Shown: piece by piece, positions 8,524 through 16,374 of the stretch
How the letters are laid out: each line of letters starts with the position of its first letter
How positions within the stretch are numbered: the stretch's first letter is position 1
NCBI RefSeq assembly: GCF_001427905.1
Contig: NZ_LMEF01000023.1
Coordinates: forward strand, 164,687 to 228,686
DNA: 64,000 nt
Origin: Flavobacterium sp. Root420
GTDB lineage: Bacteria; Bacteroidota; Bacteroidia; Flavobacteriales; Flavobacteriaceae
Direction: 5' to 3'
Translations under genes and position numbers: made by a program
Notes under the pieces: model-generated
The model's input: the letters and a program-made list of their open reading frames with translations, nothing else
What the model was told of the DNA's origin: nothing
The model's database searches: none

Positions 8524-9495
8524 TCAGATTGTTACAACTAAACGTTTACCATCTGAAACATCTGCATTCCATATTTGTTCAATATCAGTTAGATTAACTT
8601 CTTCGATATTTACTTTAATTTTCTTTTGAGCGGCTAAAAGAAACATTTCCGGAAGTATTTCTGACAACAACAATTTTAGTTCTTCTTTTGTCCAGCTGCC
8701 TAAACCAGAGCCTGATAATTGAAGATCAACACTTCTTAAAATTCCTGCTGACAACGGAATAGCATCTCCAGCCATACTTCCGATATTAATATAACGTACT
8801 TTATGGGTAAAGGAACCATTTCCTTTTAAAGCAGAAAGGATTAATTCCGCGGGATGTCCCCATAAATAATCTAAAACAATATCTATCGGCGTATTTAAAT
8901 GAACTTCCTTAAGCTTTTTGATAATCGTTTCATCATCTTGTTTTAGTGAAATAATTTCGTCAGCGCCTAATTCTAATAGTTTTTGGAATGTTTTTTCATT
9001 TCTTGCAGTAACAATTATTCTTTTTGCTCCATAATGTTTTGCAATCTGAATAGCCATTTGACCTGTAAAACCAGCTCCTCCGTTTATCAAAACAGTTTCT
9101 CCTGGTTTTATCCCCGCCCTGAACTTAAGTGCCATCGCAGAGCCCGCTACTGCATTTGGCATTGCGGCCGCTATCGTATTGTTAATTCCTTCTGGTAATG
9201 GTACCAAAATATTTTTATCAATAATTGTTTTCTCAGCCATTGTACCGATAATGCCACGGGCATAAACTCTTGTTCCGTTTTCCAATAAACCTACGGCATC
9301 ACTACCAACAATGAATCCGTTTTCATTTTGATTTCCTGAAGAATAGTGTTTACCGCTGGCTTTTCCTTTATCCAAATTGGTAATGGCTACGGCTTTGACC
9401 GAAAGTAAAATTTGATTTTCATTTTGTGGAATTGGCTCTGTAAATTCTGCATATTTTGGCGATTCGCCTTTTTTATAAACTACTGCTGCTTTCAT
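8524..9495 (-). CDS. Medium-chain (quinone-type) NAD(P)H oxidoreductase
   Basis: The 323-residue protein is an MDR-superfamily reductase. The GroES-like N-terminal domain (1-110) shows VGSDAVGLLENGTRVYA, and the Rossmann domain shows VLINGGAGFTGQMAIQIAKH near 134, the usual AxGGVG dinucleotide loop in a variant form. The Cys/His ligands of zinc alcohol dehydrogenases are absent, so a zinc-independent quinone or enone reductase is likely. A Crp/Fnr regulator lies just upstream on the same strand, and a palindrome sits in its promoter (9545-9560), suggesting regulation of this enzyme by that neighbour. This is inference. Confidence 0.85.
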   Translation of the reverse strand: MKAAVVYKKGESPKYAEFTEPIPQNENQILLSVKAVAITNLDKGKASGKHYSSGNQNENGFIVGSDAVGLLENGTRVYARGIIGTMAEKTIIDKNILVPLPEGINNTIAAAMPNAVAGSAMALKFRAGIKPGETVLINGGAGFTGQMAIQIAKHYGAKRIIVTARNEKTFQKLLELGADEIISLKQDDETIIKKLKEVHLNTPIDIVLDYLWGHPAELILSALKGNGSFTHKVRYINIGSMAGDAIPLSAGILRSVDLQLSGSGLGSWTKEELKLLLSEILPEMFLLAAQKKIKVNIEEVNLTDIEQIWNADVSDGKRLVVTI

Positions 9496-9515
9496 AATTA
9501 TTAAATTTTATGAGG

Positions 9516-9523
9516 CAAAGTTA
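9516..9523 (-). promoter_or_regulatory. -7 box for the oxidoreductase gene
   Basis: The minus strand reads TAACTTTG, a match to TAnnTTTG, 20 bases before the ATG at 9495. Confidence 0.55.
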
Positions 9524-9544
9524 GAGAGCAGGCGAGAAGCCGAC

Positions 9545-9560
9545 GATAACATTTGTTATC
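9545..9560. promoter_or_regulatory. 16-bp palindromic candidate operator
   Basis: GATAACATTTGTTATC has perfect 7-bp arms around a TT centre. It starts 22 bases upstream of the -7 box of the oxidoreductase gene, over the -33 zone. A Crp/Fnr-type regulator is encoded about 90 bases away, so it is the natural candidate binder. No binding evidence exists here. Confidence 0.5.
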
Positions 9561-9648
9561 AAATGAAATCTATTTTTTACTATATAAGTTATATAAGTTC
9601 ATTTAAACCTGACTTATAATTACTTGTATAACTTATATGGAAATTCAA

Positions 9649-10224
9649 TTATTTTTTATGAAGCAATTGGCTTTTGATTCTGCTTAAATGAACGGTGCTC
9701 ACGCCAAGATAAGACGCAATGTAATGTTGTGACACACGCTGTACTACCTGAGGTCTTTCTTTAATTAAGTTAAGATAACACTGAGTAGGAGAGTCTTTTA
9801 TAAAAGAAACAAAATGTTTTATATAATCAAATGTGCGCTCAAAAAGCATGTTGATGAAACGGTCTCTGAGTTCTGGAATTTCTTTAATTTCTTCGACAAT
9901 ATTATCCAAATCACTTTTTTGAATCCACCATAAAACACAGGGCTCGATAGTTTCAATAACAACCGGACTGGGTAATTTTTTCATAAAACTTTCGATAGAA
10001 GATACACTTTGATTCTCGAAGAAAAATTGGGTTGTTAGATCTTTTCCTTTATTATTAAACCAAACCCTAATACTGCCTTTTTCGATTATAAAAAGCTTTT
10101 TTGAGATTTCTCCTTCTTCCAGAAGAATGGTTTTGGCAGGAACTTCAAGGCGTTGAAAATAACTTGTATATTCATTCCATTTTGAATCGTCGAGAAGGAA
10201 TTTATTTCGGAATTGATTGAACAT
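9649..10224 (-). CDS. Crp/Fnr family transcriptional regulator
   Basis: The 191-residue protein has an N-terminal cyclic-nucleotide-binding-like jelly roll (about 10-130; LLEEGEISKKLFIIEKGSIR) and a C-terminal winged helix, HYIASYLGVSTVHLSRIKSQ (about 167-186). The canonical cAMP-binding arginine context of CRP and the FNR cysteines are not seen, which is usual for the many Bacteroidota members of unknown signal. It lies upstream of and parallel to the oxidoreductase gene, separated by 153 bases holding a palindrome. Local regulation of that gene is a reasonable guess. Confidence 0.88.
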   Translation of the reverse strand: MFNQFRNKFLLDDSKWNEYTSYFQRLEVPAKTILLEEGEISKKLFIIEKGSIRVWFNNKGKDLTTQFFFENQSVSSIESFMKKLPSPVVIETIEPCVLWWIQKSDLDNIVEEIKEIPELRDRFINMLFERTFDYIKHFVSFIKDSPTQCYLNLIKERPQVVQRVSQHYIASYLGVSTVHLSRIKSQLLHKK

Positions 10225-10249
10225 CTATTTATATATTTCTTACAAATTA

Positions 10250-10729
10250 TTAATCGACATTAGAATTATATCCTGTACGCGTCGATAAAATATGAATCAT
10301 GATGTAATTAAGAAAATCAATATTTTCGTCATTAATCTCTAAATACATTTTTTGTGTGGAACTCCAAAATTTCTGTTTTATATCTGCAATTTTAATTGTT
10401 TCTGAAAAATAAGAGAAATTGGTATTGAAAGAAAAATAATTACCTTTTGTTTTCCTTAAGCTTTTATTGAGATTGAAGAACATATCAATTTCAGTAATTT
10501 CGCTAATATCTTTTGTTTTTTCTATATCTTGAAATAAGATTTTATATTTCGGTGAACTAAAAGGAGGTTCATAACTTTGAAGTTCTAAAATAAGATCATC
10601 ATTAGAATCAAAAATTTTAACCAAATTCTTTTTTAACCAATTAAATTTTATTGTTGAATAAAATAATAACTCATCATTTTTATAAGCAAATAGACTTTGT
10701 TTTCTATTCTCTACAATTTCAATTTTCAT
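10250..10729 (-). CDS. Hypothetical protein, possibly tubby/LURP-one-like
   Basis: The 159-residue soluble protein has no signal peptide. It is rich in beta-strand-type alternation (LLFYSTIKFNWLKKNLVKIF, ILELQSYEPPFSSPKYKILF) with many aromatic residues. The layout loosely recalls LURP-one/tubby C-terminal-like barrels, but I would not assign it firmly. It follows the 135-residue gene upstream by 9 bases, so the two are likely co-transcribed, and it precedes the Crp/Fnr gene by 25 bases. Function is unknown. Confidence 0.5.
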   Translation of the reverse strand: MKIEIVENRKQSLFAYKNDELLFYSTIKFNWLKKNLVKIFDSNDDLILELQSYEPPFSSPKYKILFQDIEKTKDISEITEIDMFFNLNKSLRKTKGNYFSFNTNFSYFSETIKIADIKQKFWSSTQKMYLEINDENIDFLNYIMIHILSTRTGYNSNVD

Positions 10730-10738
10730 TTATAAAAC

Positions 10739-11146
10739 CTAATTCGAATTCGATTCCAATTCAAACAATTGCACCTGACTTTTCAAGCGATCAATTAATA
10801 AATTCATCATTCTTTTGTTTAGACTCGAAGAATTTTGAATGTAAGTTTCATATTCTTCAATCGTAAAAAGTGCCATGACAATTCCTTTTAAAGAATTTCT
10901 GAATTTAATATCTTTCTGAATGGAATTTTCTATGACCTGGAGTTTCTTTTCGACTGTGTACGAATAGAAATCGGCTTTGTTTTTATTTACATAGTTGATA
11001 AACACCGCAATAAACAAATCATTTTGCAGTTTTAAAATAGGCCTAATCGTCTGATTTTGAAACAACTCATCTGCCGAAGATTGAGCACTTACAGTTCCTA
11101 AAGTTTCGCCCCTGAATTCTCTTAAAAAAGTGTCTCTATCTGCCAT
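10739..11146 (-). CDS. Conserved hypothetical protein
   Basis: The 135-residue protein is predicted mostly helical and soluble, beginning MADRDTFLREFRGETLGTVS and ending in two helices (SSLNKRMMNLLIDRLKSQVQ). I do not recognise the family. It heads a three-gene minus-strand series with the 159-residue protein (9-base gap) and then the Crp/Fnr regulator, which suggests a shared transcript. No catalytic motif can be seen. Confidence 0.55.
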   Translation of the reverse strand: MADRDTFLREFRGETLGTVSAQSSADELFQNQTIRPILKLQNDLFIAVFINYVNKNKADFYSYTVEKKLQVIENSIQKDIKFRNSLKGIVMALFTIEEYETYIQNSSSLNKRMMNLLIDRLKSQVQLFELESNSN

Positions 11147-11215
11147 GTTTTTTCTTTAAATTTAGAAAAAATTCCAATACAAAAAAATCTATTTTTACTC
11201 TTATAAATTAAAATT

Positions 11216-11599
11216 ATGCGATTTCATACCAGAAAGTGGGTCAAACCCGAAGATTTAAATCCAAACGGAACTTTATTTGGCGGAAAATTATTAGCGTGGA
11301 TTGATGAAGAATTAGCTTTATACTCCATTGTTCAGCTTCAAAACCCGAGAGTAGTTACCAAATACATGTCGGAAATCAATTTTAAAAGTTCTGCCCGCCA
11401 GGGTGACATTGTCGAAATTGGAATTGATGTCGTTAAATTCGGAAATACATCACTGGTTTTAAAATGTGCCGTAAGAAACATGATGACGCGTGAAATTATT
11501 ATCACAATTGATCACACTACCATGGTAAATTTAGATGAAGAAGGAAAGCCAAAAGCCCACGGGAAAACCCAAATTGAATTCGTAAAAGATCGTTTGTAA
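11216..11599 (+). CDS. Acyl-CoA thioesterase, hotdog fold (YciA-like)
   Basis: The 127-residue protein shows the hotdog pattern of the YciA/BFIT group: DLNPNGTLFGGKLLAWIDEELALYS, where N-x-x-G-T-L-F-G-G-K followed by an acidic residue is the catalytic segment, and a C-terminal DHTTMVNLDEEGKP strand. It hydrolyses acyl-CoA thioesters in the cytosol, probably of medium or broad chain length. It is monocistronic and divergent from the 135-residue gene. The 'ataagttcat' intergenic word follows the stop. Confidence 0.88.
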   Translation: MRFHTRKWVKPEDLNPNGTLFGGKLLAWIDEELALYSIVQLQNPRVVTKYMSEINFKSSARQGDIVEIGIDVVKFGNTSLVLKCAVRNMMTREIIITIDHTTMVNLDEEGKPKAHGKTQIEFVKDRL

Positions 11600-11658
11600 T
11601 TTTTTTACCTATTAAGTGATATAAGTTCATTTTAACTAAGCCTTAAAAACAAAAAAGG

Positions 11659-12087
11659 ATGTTTAAAAATTGTATAGTCGTTTTTATCATTTTTATCTTA
11701 TTGATTTCCTGTAATTCAAAAGAAGAAAAAGATAAATACAGTCGTGTTTTTTATCGTGCCGTGAATGGCAAAGACACCGCGATTTTAGACATCAAAATAA
11801 ATGACAAAAGATTCTATGGACGTTATGAAATACTGTATCATAAATTCGGGAAGGACTCAGGCGATGTAAGAGGAGATCTGAGAGGCGACACGCTACGAGG
11901 TGACTTTCATTTTATCGCTAACGGAGGAAGCTGGAAAAGAATTCCAATAGCTTTATTAAAAAAAGATAATAAACTGATTCTGGGAAAAGGTGTAATCGGA
12001 ACTTATTTTAATCTTCCGCTTTTTATTCCCGAAATACCTATAGAATACAACAACTCAGAGTTTGTTTTTGAAAAGACTGAAAATTAG
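11659..12087 (+). CDS. Small lipoprotein of unknown function
   Basis: The 142-residue protein has a lipoprotein signal ending in LLISC, so the mature Cys is at about residue 19, followed by a charged linker (NSKEEKDKYS). The rest is beta-rich, with internal repeat-like motifs such as GDVRGDLRGDTLRGDFHF. It is likely anchored in the outer or inner membrane facing the periplasm. I see no known domain. Sixty bases separate it from the thioesterase stop, so co-transcription is possible. Confidence 0.65.
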   Translation: MFKNCIVVFIIFILLISCNSKEEKDKYSRVFYRAVNGKDTAILDIKINDKRFYGRYEILYHKFGKDSGDVRGDLRGDTLRGDFHFIANGGSWKRIPIALLKKDNKLILGKGVIGTYFNLPLFIPEIPIEYNNSEFVFEKTEN

Positions 12088-12104
12088 TTTTTCAGGTTTT
12101 CTTT

Positions 12105-12259
12105 GTTTCAGGTTTCAAGTTATAGGGATATACTTAATCGTAAAGCTCGAAAAGGGTTTTTCGCAAAGGTCGCAAAGGATAACTTTACGTTCATAGCGTA
12201 AACCTTTGCGAACTTTGGGGTTAAATTATGTTCAAAGCAAAGAACCTGAAACCTGAAAC
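12105..12259. repeat. Intergenic inverted repeat, GTTTCAGG family, with GCGAACTTTG insert
   Basis: GTTTCAGGTTTCAAG (12105-12119) faces AACCTGAAACCTGAAAC (12243-12259) as outer arms. Between them lie 'cgcaaaggtcgcaaagg' and the 22-base word at 12204-12225, which recurs with one mismatch at 47756-47777. It fills the space between the convergent lipoprotein (+) and MscS (-) genes and could fold in either transcript. Confidence 0.65.
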
Positions 12260-12266
12260 AAAAAAA

Positions 12267-13523
12267 TTAATCTAATCGACCAATCTTCGATGGTAATTCG
12301 AATATTTCCAAATCAAAATACTCTACGGAAGCCATTATGTGATCAAAAATATCGGCCATAATATATTCGTAGTTTGCCCAACGTTTATCACTTGAAAAAG
12401 CATAAATCTCTAACGGAACTCCATGCTCAGTCGATTGCAGCTGGCGACACATTATATGCATATCTTTATTCAAACCGGGATACGTCACTAAATACTGCAT
12501 GATATATTTTCGAAACAAACCTAGATTCGTCATATTTCGACCATTTAAAGATAAGGTTTTATCAACACCGTGCATTGCGTTATATTTTTCAATTTCAGCT
12601 TGTCGGGTTACGATATAAGACGAAATAAGCTGTACTTTTTTCATCTGATTCAAATCTTCATTAGTCAGAAAGCGAATACTGCTGCTTTTGATTAAAACAT
12701 GTCTTTTAATTCGTCTTCCTGAAGATTTTTGCATACCACGCCAGTTCTGAAAAGAGTCTGAACTTAAGGAATACGTTGGAATCGTTGTAATGGTATTATC
12801 AAAATTCCGAACTTTTACGGTCGTTAAATTAATTTCAATTACATCTCCGTCGGCGCCAAATTTATCCATCGTAATCCAGTCACCAATACGAACCATGTCG
12901 TTAATCGCAACCTGAACACTCGAAACAAATCCTAAAATTGTATCCCTAAAAATCAAGATAATAATTGCAGAAAGAGTTCCTAAAATGGTCAATAATTCAC
13001 CTTTTTTAATTCCGAATAAAGTCGAAATAATCATGGCAACACCAAAAATCCAAAGCACAATCATAATAACCTGAACAAAACTGTCGATCGGTTTGTCGCT
13101 GTATTCGGGTTTTTGTTTTAAATAATCACGTAAGGCATTAAAAATCGTTCTGATAATCCATAAACTGATCAAAACGATATAAATACCAACTAGTTTTCCA
13201 AACAAAGATTCCCAATATTCATAGCGATCCAGAATAATGGGTACAGCCTTATAAATAAAGAAAAACGGAATTAAATAAGCGGTATATTTTGTAGTTTTAT
13301 TATGAATCAGATAATCATCAAACTTTGTTTTGGTTTTTTGCGCAAAAATGGCGGTCAAAGTAACTAAAACAAATTTTGCAACATAATAAATGGCGTAAGC
13401 CAATGCGACCATAATGGCAATATTAAAGACAAGACTAATATAAGACGCAAAGTTGCGACTCATTCCCCAATCTCTAAAAAGCGGATATAAAAAGTTAAAT
13501 ATTTTATCCAAAGGCTTATGCAT
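12267..13523 (-). CDS. MscS family mechanosensitive channel (YbdG-like)
   Basis: The 418-residue inner-membrane protein has about five hydrophobic segments in the first 210 residues, then the MscS beta domain. FGADGDVIEINLTTVKVRNF and DNTITTIPTYSLSSDSFQNW are the diagnostic stretch of the YbdG branch, whose members respond weakly to mild hypo-osmotic shock. The C-terminal region to 418 includes the cytoplasmic cage (RRIKRHVLIKSSSIRFL). Its start overlaps the stop of the DUF3817 gene by 8 bases, so the two are translated from one mRNA. Confidence 0.9.
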   Translation of the reverse strand: MHKPLDKIFNFLYPLFRDWGMSRNFASYISLVFNIAIMVALAYAIYYVAKFVLVTLTAIFAQKTKTKFDDYLIHNKTTKYTAYLIPFFFIYKAVPIILDRYEYWESLFGKLVGIYIVLISLWIIRTIFNALRDYLKQKPEYSDKPIDSFVQVIMIVLWIFGVAMIISTLFGIKKGELLTILGTLSAIIILIFRDTILGFVSSVQVAINDMVRIGDWITMDKFGADGDVIEINLTTVKVRNFDNTITTIPTYSLSSDSFQNWRGMQKSSGRRIKRHVLIKSSSIRFLTNEDLNQMKKVQLISSYIVTRQAEIEKYNAMHGVDKTLSLNGRNMTNLGLFRKYIMQYLVTYPGLNKDMHIMCRQLQSTEHGVPLEIYAFSSDKRWANYEYIMADIFDHIMASVEYFDLEIFELPSKIGRLD

Positions 13524-13803
13524 TATTTTCTAAATATTTTTTCTCGATGTAGAAAGTTCCAAACGGAATAAGAGACGCAATCAGGATAATTCCGAAGGTT
13601 TTTAAATCCCAGTTTTGAGATTTTCTTAGTAAAAATGCTAAAATAATATACCCAATAAACAATACACCGTGTGTCATCCCTAATGGACGTAATACAGTAT
13701 GATAAAGTTCCGGATTGTTGTTTTTAATGATTAGCATGTTTGCGAATAAAACTAAATAGGAGATTCCTTCTAAAATTGCAGTAACTTTGAAAATCTTGAG
13801 CAT
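13516..13803 (-). CDS. DUF3817 family membrane protein
   Basis: The 95-residue protein has three hydrophobic helices (about 5-25, 43-63 and 69-86) and the DUF3817 signature RPLGMTHGVLFIGYI, found in small integral membrane proteins. It heads a two-gene unit with the MscS channel through an 8-base overlap. The C-terminus IEKKYLENNA is charged and probably cytoplasmic. The molecular role is unknown. Confidence 0.82.
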   Translation of the reverse strand: MLKIFKVTAILEGISYLVLFANMLIIKNNNPELYHTVLRPLGMTHGVLFIGYIILAFLLRKSQNWDLKTFGIILIASLIPFGTFYIEKKYLENNA

Positions 13804-13853
13804 GTATCTATTTTTTGAATTTATACGAGCAAAATTAAGTATTATGGTTGGTT

Positions 13854-13887
13854 TTTGCGATATGAATCCGGAAACTATTTATTTTTG
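13854..13887 (+). promoter_or_regulatory. Promoter of the DUF6155 gene
   Basis: TTTG at 13854-13857 and TATTTTTG at 13880-13887 are separated by 22 bases, within the Bacteroidota range. The ATG at 13906 follows the -7 box by 18 bases. Confidence 0.6.
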
Positions 13888-13905
13888 TATTCTTAAACTT
13901 TGATA

Positions 13906-14439
13906 ATGAGTAAGCGCGATTTAAAAAAATATTTAGCCGAATTAAATAAGGAACAACTCGAAGAACAAATTATCGAATTATACGAGAAGTTTATTCCGGT
14001 AAAAACCTTTTATGATTTTGTTTTCAATCCAAAAGAAGACAAACTCTTGCAGGAAAGCAAAACCAAGATTTCTCATGAATATTTTCCTGTCAAAAAACCA
14101 AATGCAAAATGGCGTCCAAAAGCAAAAATGCGTCGGTCTGTAGCACAGAAAATGATCAAGCATTTTATTTTGTTAGGTGTTGATCCTTTTATCATTGCCG
14201 ATTTGATGTTATATAATATAGAAATAGCGCAAACGTTTTCTTCAGGAAATTTTATAAAGCAGGAATTGTTTTACAAAAGCATATTTAATTCTTTCGAGCA
14301 AGCTGTAAATTTTATAATTTCTAATGGAATTTTACCTGAATTTAAAACAAGAATTTTAGAAATTCAACAGCAAACTATTCAACAAAAATGGAAAAACAAG
14401 TATGATTTTGAAGCAATTCTCGACAAAATCGACTTATAA
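13906..14439 (+). CDS. DUF6155 family protein
   Basis: From the ATG at 13906 (MSKRDLKKYLAELNKEQLEE) the protein has 177 residues; a TTG two codons earlier is less likely. It is soluble, basic and helical. The N-terminal helix, KRDLKKYLAELNKEQLEEQI, and the FYDFVFNPKED block are what I recognise from DUF6155, a family of unknown function. It precedes the SF2 helicase gene by 108 bases. That gene has its own -7 box, so the two are probably separate units. Confidence 0.7.
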   Translation: MSKRDLKKYLAELNKEQLEEQIIELYEKFIPVKTFYDFVFNPKEDKLLQESKTKISHEYFPVKKPNAKWRPKAKMRRSVAQKMIKHFILLGVDPFIIADLMLYNIEIAQTFSSGNFIKQELFYKSIFNSFEQAVNFIISNGILPEFKTRILEIQQQTIQQKWKNKYDFEAILDKIDL

Positions 14440-14519
14440 AAACGCTTCTCATAAAAAATCTTATTTAAAAAAAACATTTATTTTAAGTTAAAATAAGGTG
14501 AATAACTGTTTTTTAGGTG

Positions 14520-14527
14520 TATTTTTG
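14520..14527 (+). promoter_or_regulatory. -7 box for the SF2 helicase gene
   Basis: TATTTTTG fits TAnnTTTG and lies 20 bases before the ATG at 14548. No clear -33 element. Confidence 0.5.
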
Positions 14528-14547
14528 CAAAAATCCAAAAATAAACA

Positions 14548-16086
14548 ATGTCTCAAAACACTTTAGAAATAGAAAGAGAAGAGAAAAAAGAACTTTATGC
14601 ATACCAAAAAGGCGATATTGACGCCATTTTTGAGCGTTTAGATAATGCTCCTGCTCAACATCATCTATTGTATCAATTACCTACCGGTGGAGGAAAAACA
14701 GTGATTTTTTCTGAAATCGTTCGTCGTTATTTAGCTCATAATGACAAAAAAGTGGTTGTATTAACACACCGCATCGAACTTTGTAAGCAAACTTCAAAAA
14801 TGCTTAAAGGGTTTGGTGTAAGCAACAAAATAATCAATAGTAAAGTAAAGGAATTGCCTGATCAAAACGATTATTCTTGTTTTGTGGCGATGGTAGAAAC
14901 TTTAAAAAACCGTATCAATGACGAGAAATTACATCTTGATAACATTGGTTTGGTAATTATTGATGAGGCACATTACAATTCATTCAGAAAATTATTAAAC
15001 TCATTCAAAAATGCTTTTATTCTTGGAGTAACAGCAACACCATTGAGTTCAAATATAAAATTACCAATGCACCAGAGTTACGATGAACTTATTGTAGGAG
15101 ATACAATTAGTTCGTTGATTGACAAAGGATTCCTTGCACGCGCTACAACTTACAGCTATGATGTTGGTTTAACTTCACTAAAAGTGGGTATCAATGGAGA
15201 TTATACCGTTAAATCTTCTGATGATTTGTATACCAATACTATTATGCAGGAGAAACTTTTACACGCTTACACAGAGCGTTCATTAGGTAAAAAAACTTTG
15301 ATTTTCAACAACGGTATTCATACTTCATTATATGTATATGAAACGTTTAGAGAAGCAGGTTATGACATTAGACACCTTGATAACACTAGTAGTGCAGAAG
15401 AGCGTAAAGATATTTTAGCATGGTTCAAGAAAACTCCGGATGCGATTTTAACATCAGTAGGAATCTTAACTACCGGTTTTGATGAGCCAACTGTTGAGAC
15501 CATCATCCTAAACAGAGCAACAAAATCGTTAACTTTATACTATCAGATGATCGGTCGTGGATCTCGTAAATTACCTGGTAAAGATGAATTTACGGTTATC
15601 GATTTAGGTAACAATGCCGCGCGTTTTGGATTGTGGAGTGAGCCGGTAAACTGGCAACATATTTTCAAATCACCTGAATTTTATTTGGAAAATCTGCGTG
15701 ATGATACTGAAATCGAATTGTATTTCAAATACAGTATGCCTCCGGAATTACATGCGAAATTCAGCAAAACAGCCGATGTTACTTTTGATGTTGATGAAGA
15801 ACATAAATTAATCATCAAACAAAATTTACGTTCTAAAGTAGTATTAGACAAATCGTTAGAGCAGCATGCTGCAATGTGCGTAGACAATACTGAAACATTA
15901 CAAGAAGCAAAATCATTAGGAAAAGAGCTTGACGACGATATCGAATGCCGAATCAAACGTTACGCAAAATGTTTGAGCCAATGCAGTAAAAACTACCGCG
16001 AATGGCTGGTTGACGATTATAAATTGAAAATGGTTTTATTAATCGGTAAAAAATACCGTGAAAAAATCATGAACGAACCGGATTGA
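14548..16086 (+). CDS. DEAD/DEAH-box SF2 helicase (ResIII/UvrB-like)
   Basis: The 512-residue ATP-dependent helicase or translocase carries motif I PTGGGKT at 45-51, motif Ia VVLTHRIELCKQ, the DEAH motif (VIIDEAHYN) near 138, motif III GVTATP, and motifs V and VI GILTTGFDEPTVETIILNRA and YQMIGRGSRK. The arrangement is that of the ResIII/COG1061 group, which act on DNA or RNA duplexes. The last 140 residues lack a recognisable nuclease or zinc domain. It is a single gene in Flavobacteria genomes, not part of a restriction locus here, since no methylase or specificity gene is near. Confidence 0.88.
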   Translation: MSQNTLEIEREEKKELYAYQKGDIDAIFERLDNAPAQHHLLYQLPTGGGKTVIFSEIVRRYLAHNDKKVVVLTHRIELCKQTSKMLKGFGVSNKIINSKVKELPDQNDYSCFVAMVETLKNRINDEKLHLDNIGLVIIDEAHYNSFRKLLNSFKNAFILGVTATPLSSNIKLPMHQSYDELIVGDTISSLIDKGFLARATTYSYDVGLTSLKVGINGDYTVKSSDDLYTNTIMQEKLLHAYTERSLGKKTLIFNNGIHTSLYVYETFREAGYDIRHLDNTSSAEERKDILAWFKKTPDAILTSVGILTTGFDEPTVETIILNRATKSLTLYYQMIGRGSRKLPGKDEFTVIDLGNNAARFGLWSEPVNWQHIFKSPEFYLENLRDDTEIELYFKYSMPPELHAKFSKTADVTFDVDEEHKLIIKQNLRSKVVLDKSLEQHAAMCVDNTETLQEAKSLGKELDDDIECRIKRYAKCLSQCSKNYREWLVDDYKLKMVLLIGKKYREKIMNEPD

Positions 16087-16124
16087 TCTGAAGAAGGTTT
16101 AATGTTAGACGTTTTTTAGAGTTT

Positions 16125-16300
16125 GTCATTTCGAGGAACGAGAAATCACATCCAGAGAGCAACGAACTGTAAATCCATAAAGTATATCGTTTTTTGAAGT
16201 TTAAACTTTGAAAAAAATAATTTTGAAGAAGGAGAAATCACCTTACAAAGCATAGCAGTGCGTGCCATGTATAATGTGATTTCTCCTTCGTCGAAATGAC
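16125..16300. repeat. Nested inverted repeat, GTCATTTCGA family
   Basis: Outer arms at 16125-16149 and 16276-16300 match at 23 of 25 bases when inverted (GTCATTTCGA...GAGAAATCAC). An inner perfect 14-base pair uses 16228-16241 (GAAGGAGAAATCAC) with the same right arm, so two alternative stems compete. The element fills most of the 288-base gap between the two helicase genes. A degenerate relative is at 37828-37852. Confidence 0.75.
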
Positions 16301-16342
16301 AAAAAAAATCATTTTAATCTGAGTAATCTGTGGCAGAATCTA

Positions 16343-16366
16343 AAATCTAAAATCAGAACTCTAAAA
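16343..16366. repeat. Dispersed 24-base intergenic word
   Basis: The minus strand here matches 23 of 24 bases of the word at 42658-42681 (TTTTAGAGTTC...). It ends 8 bases before the helicase ATG at 16375. Confidence 0.65.
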
Positions 16367-16374
16367 TACAAGTT

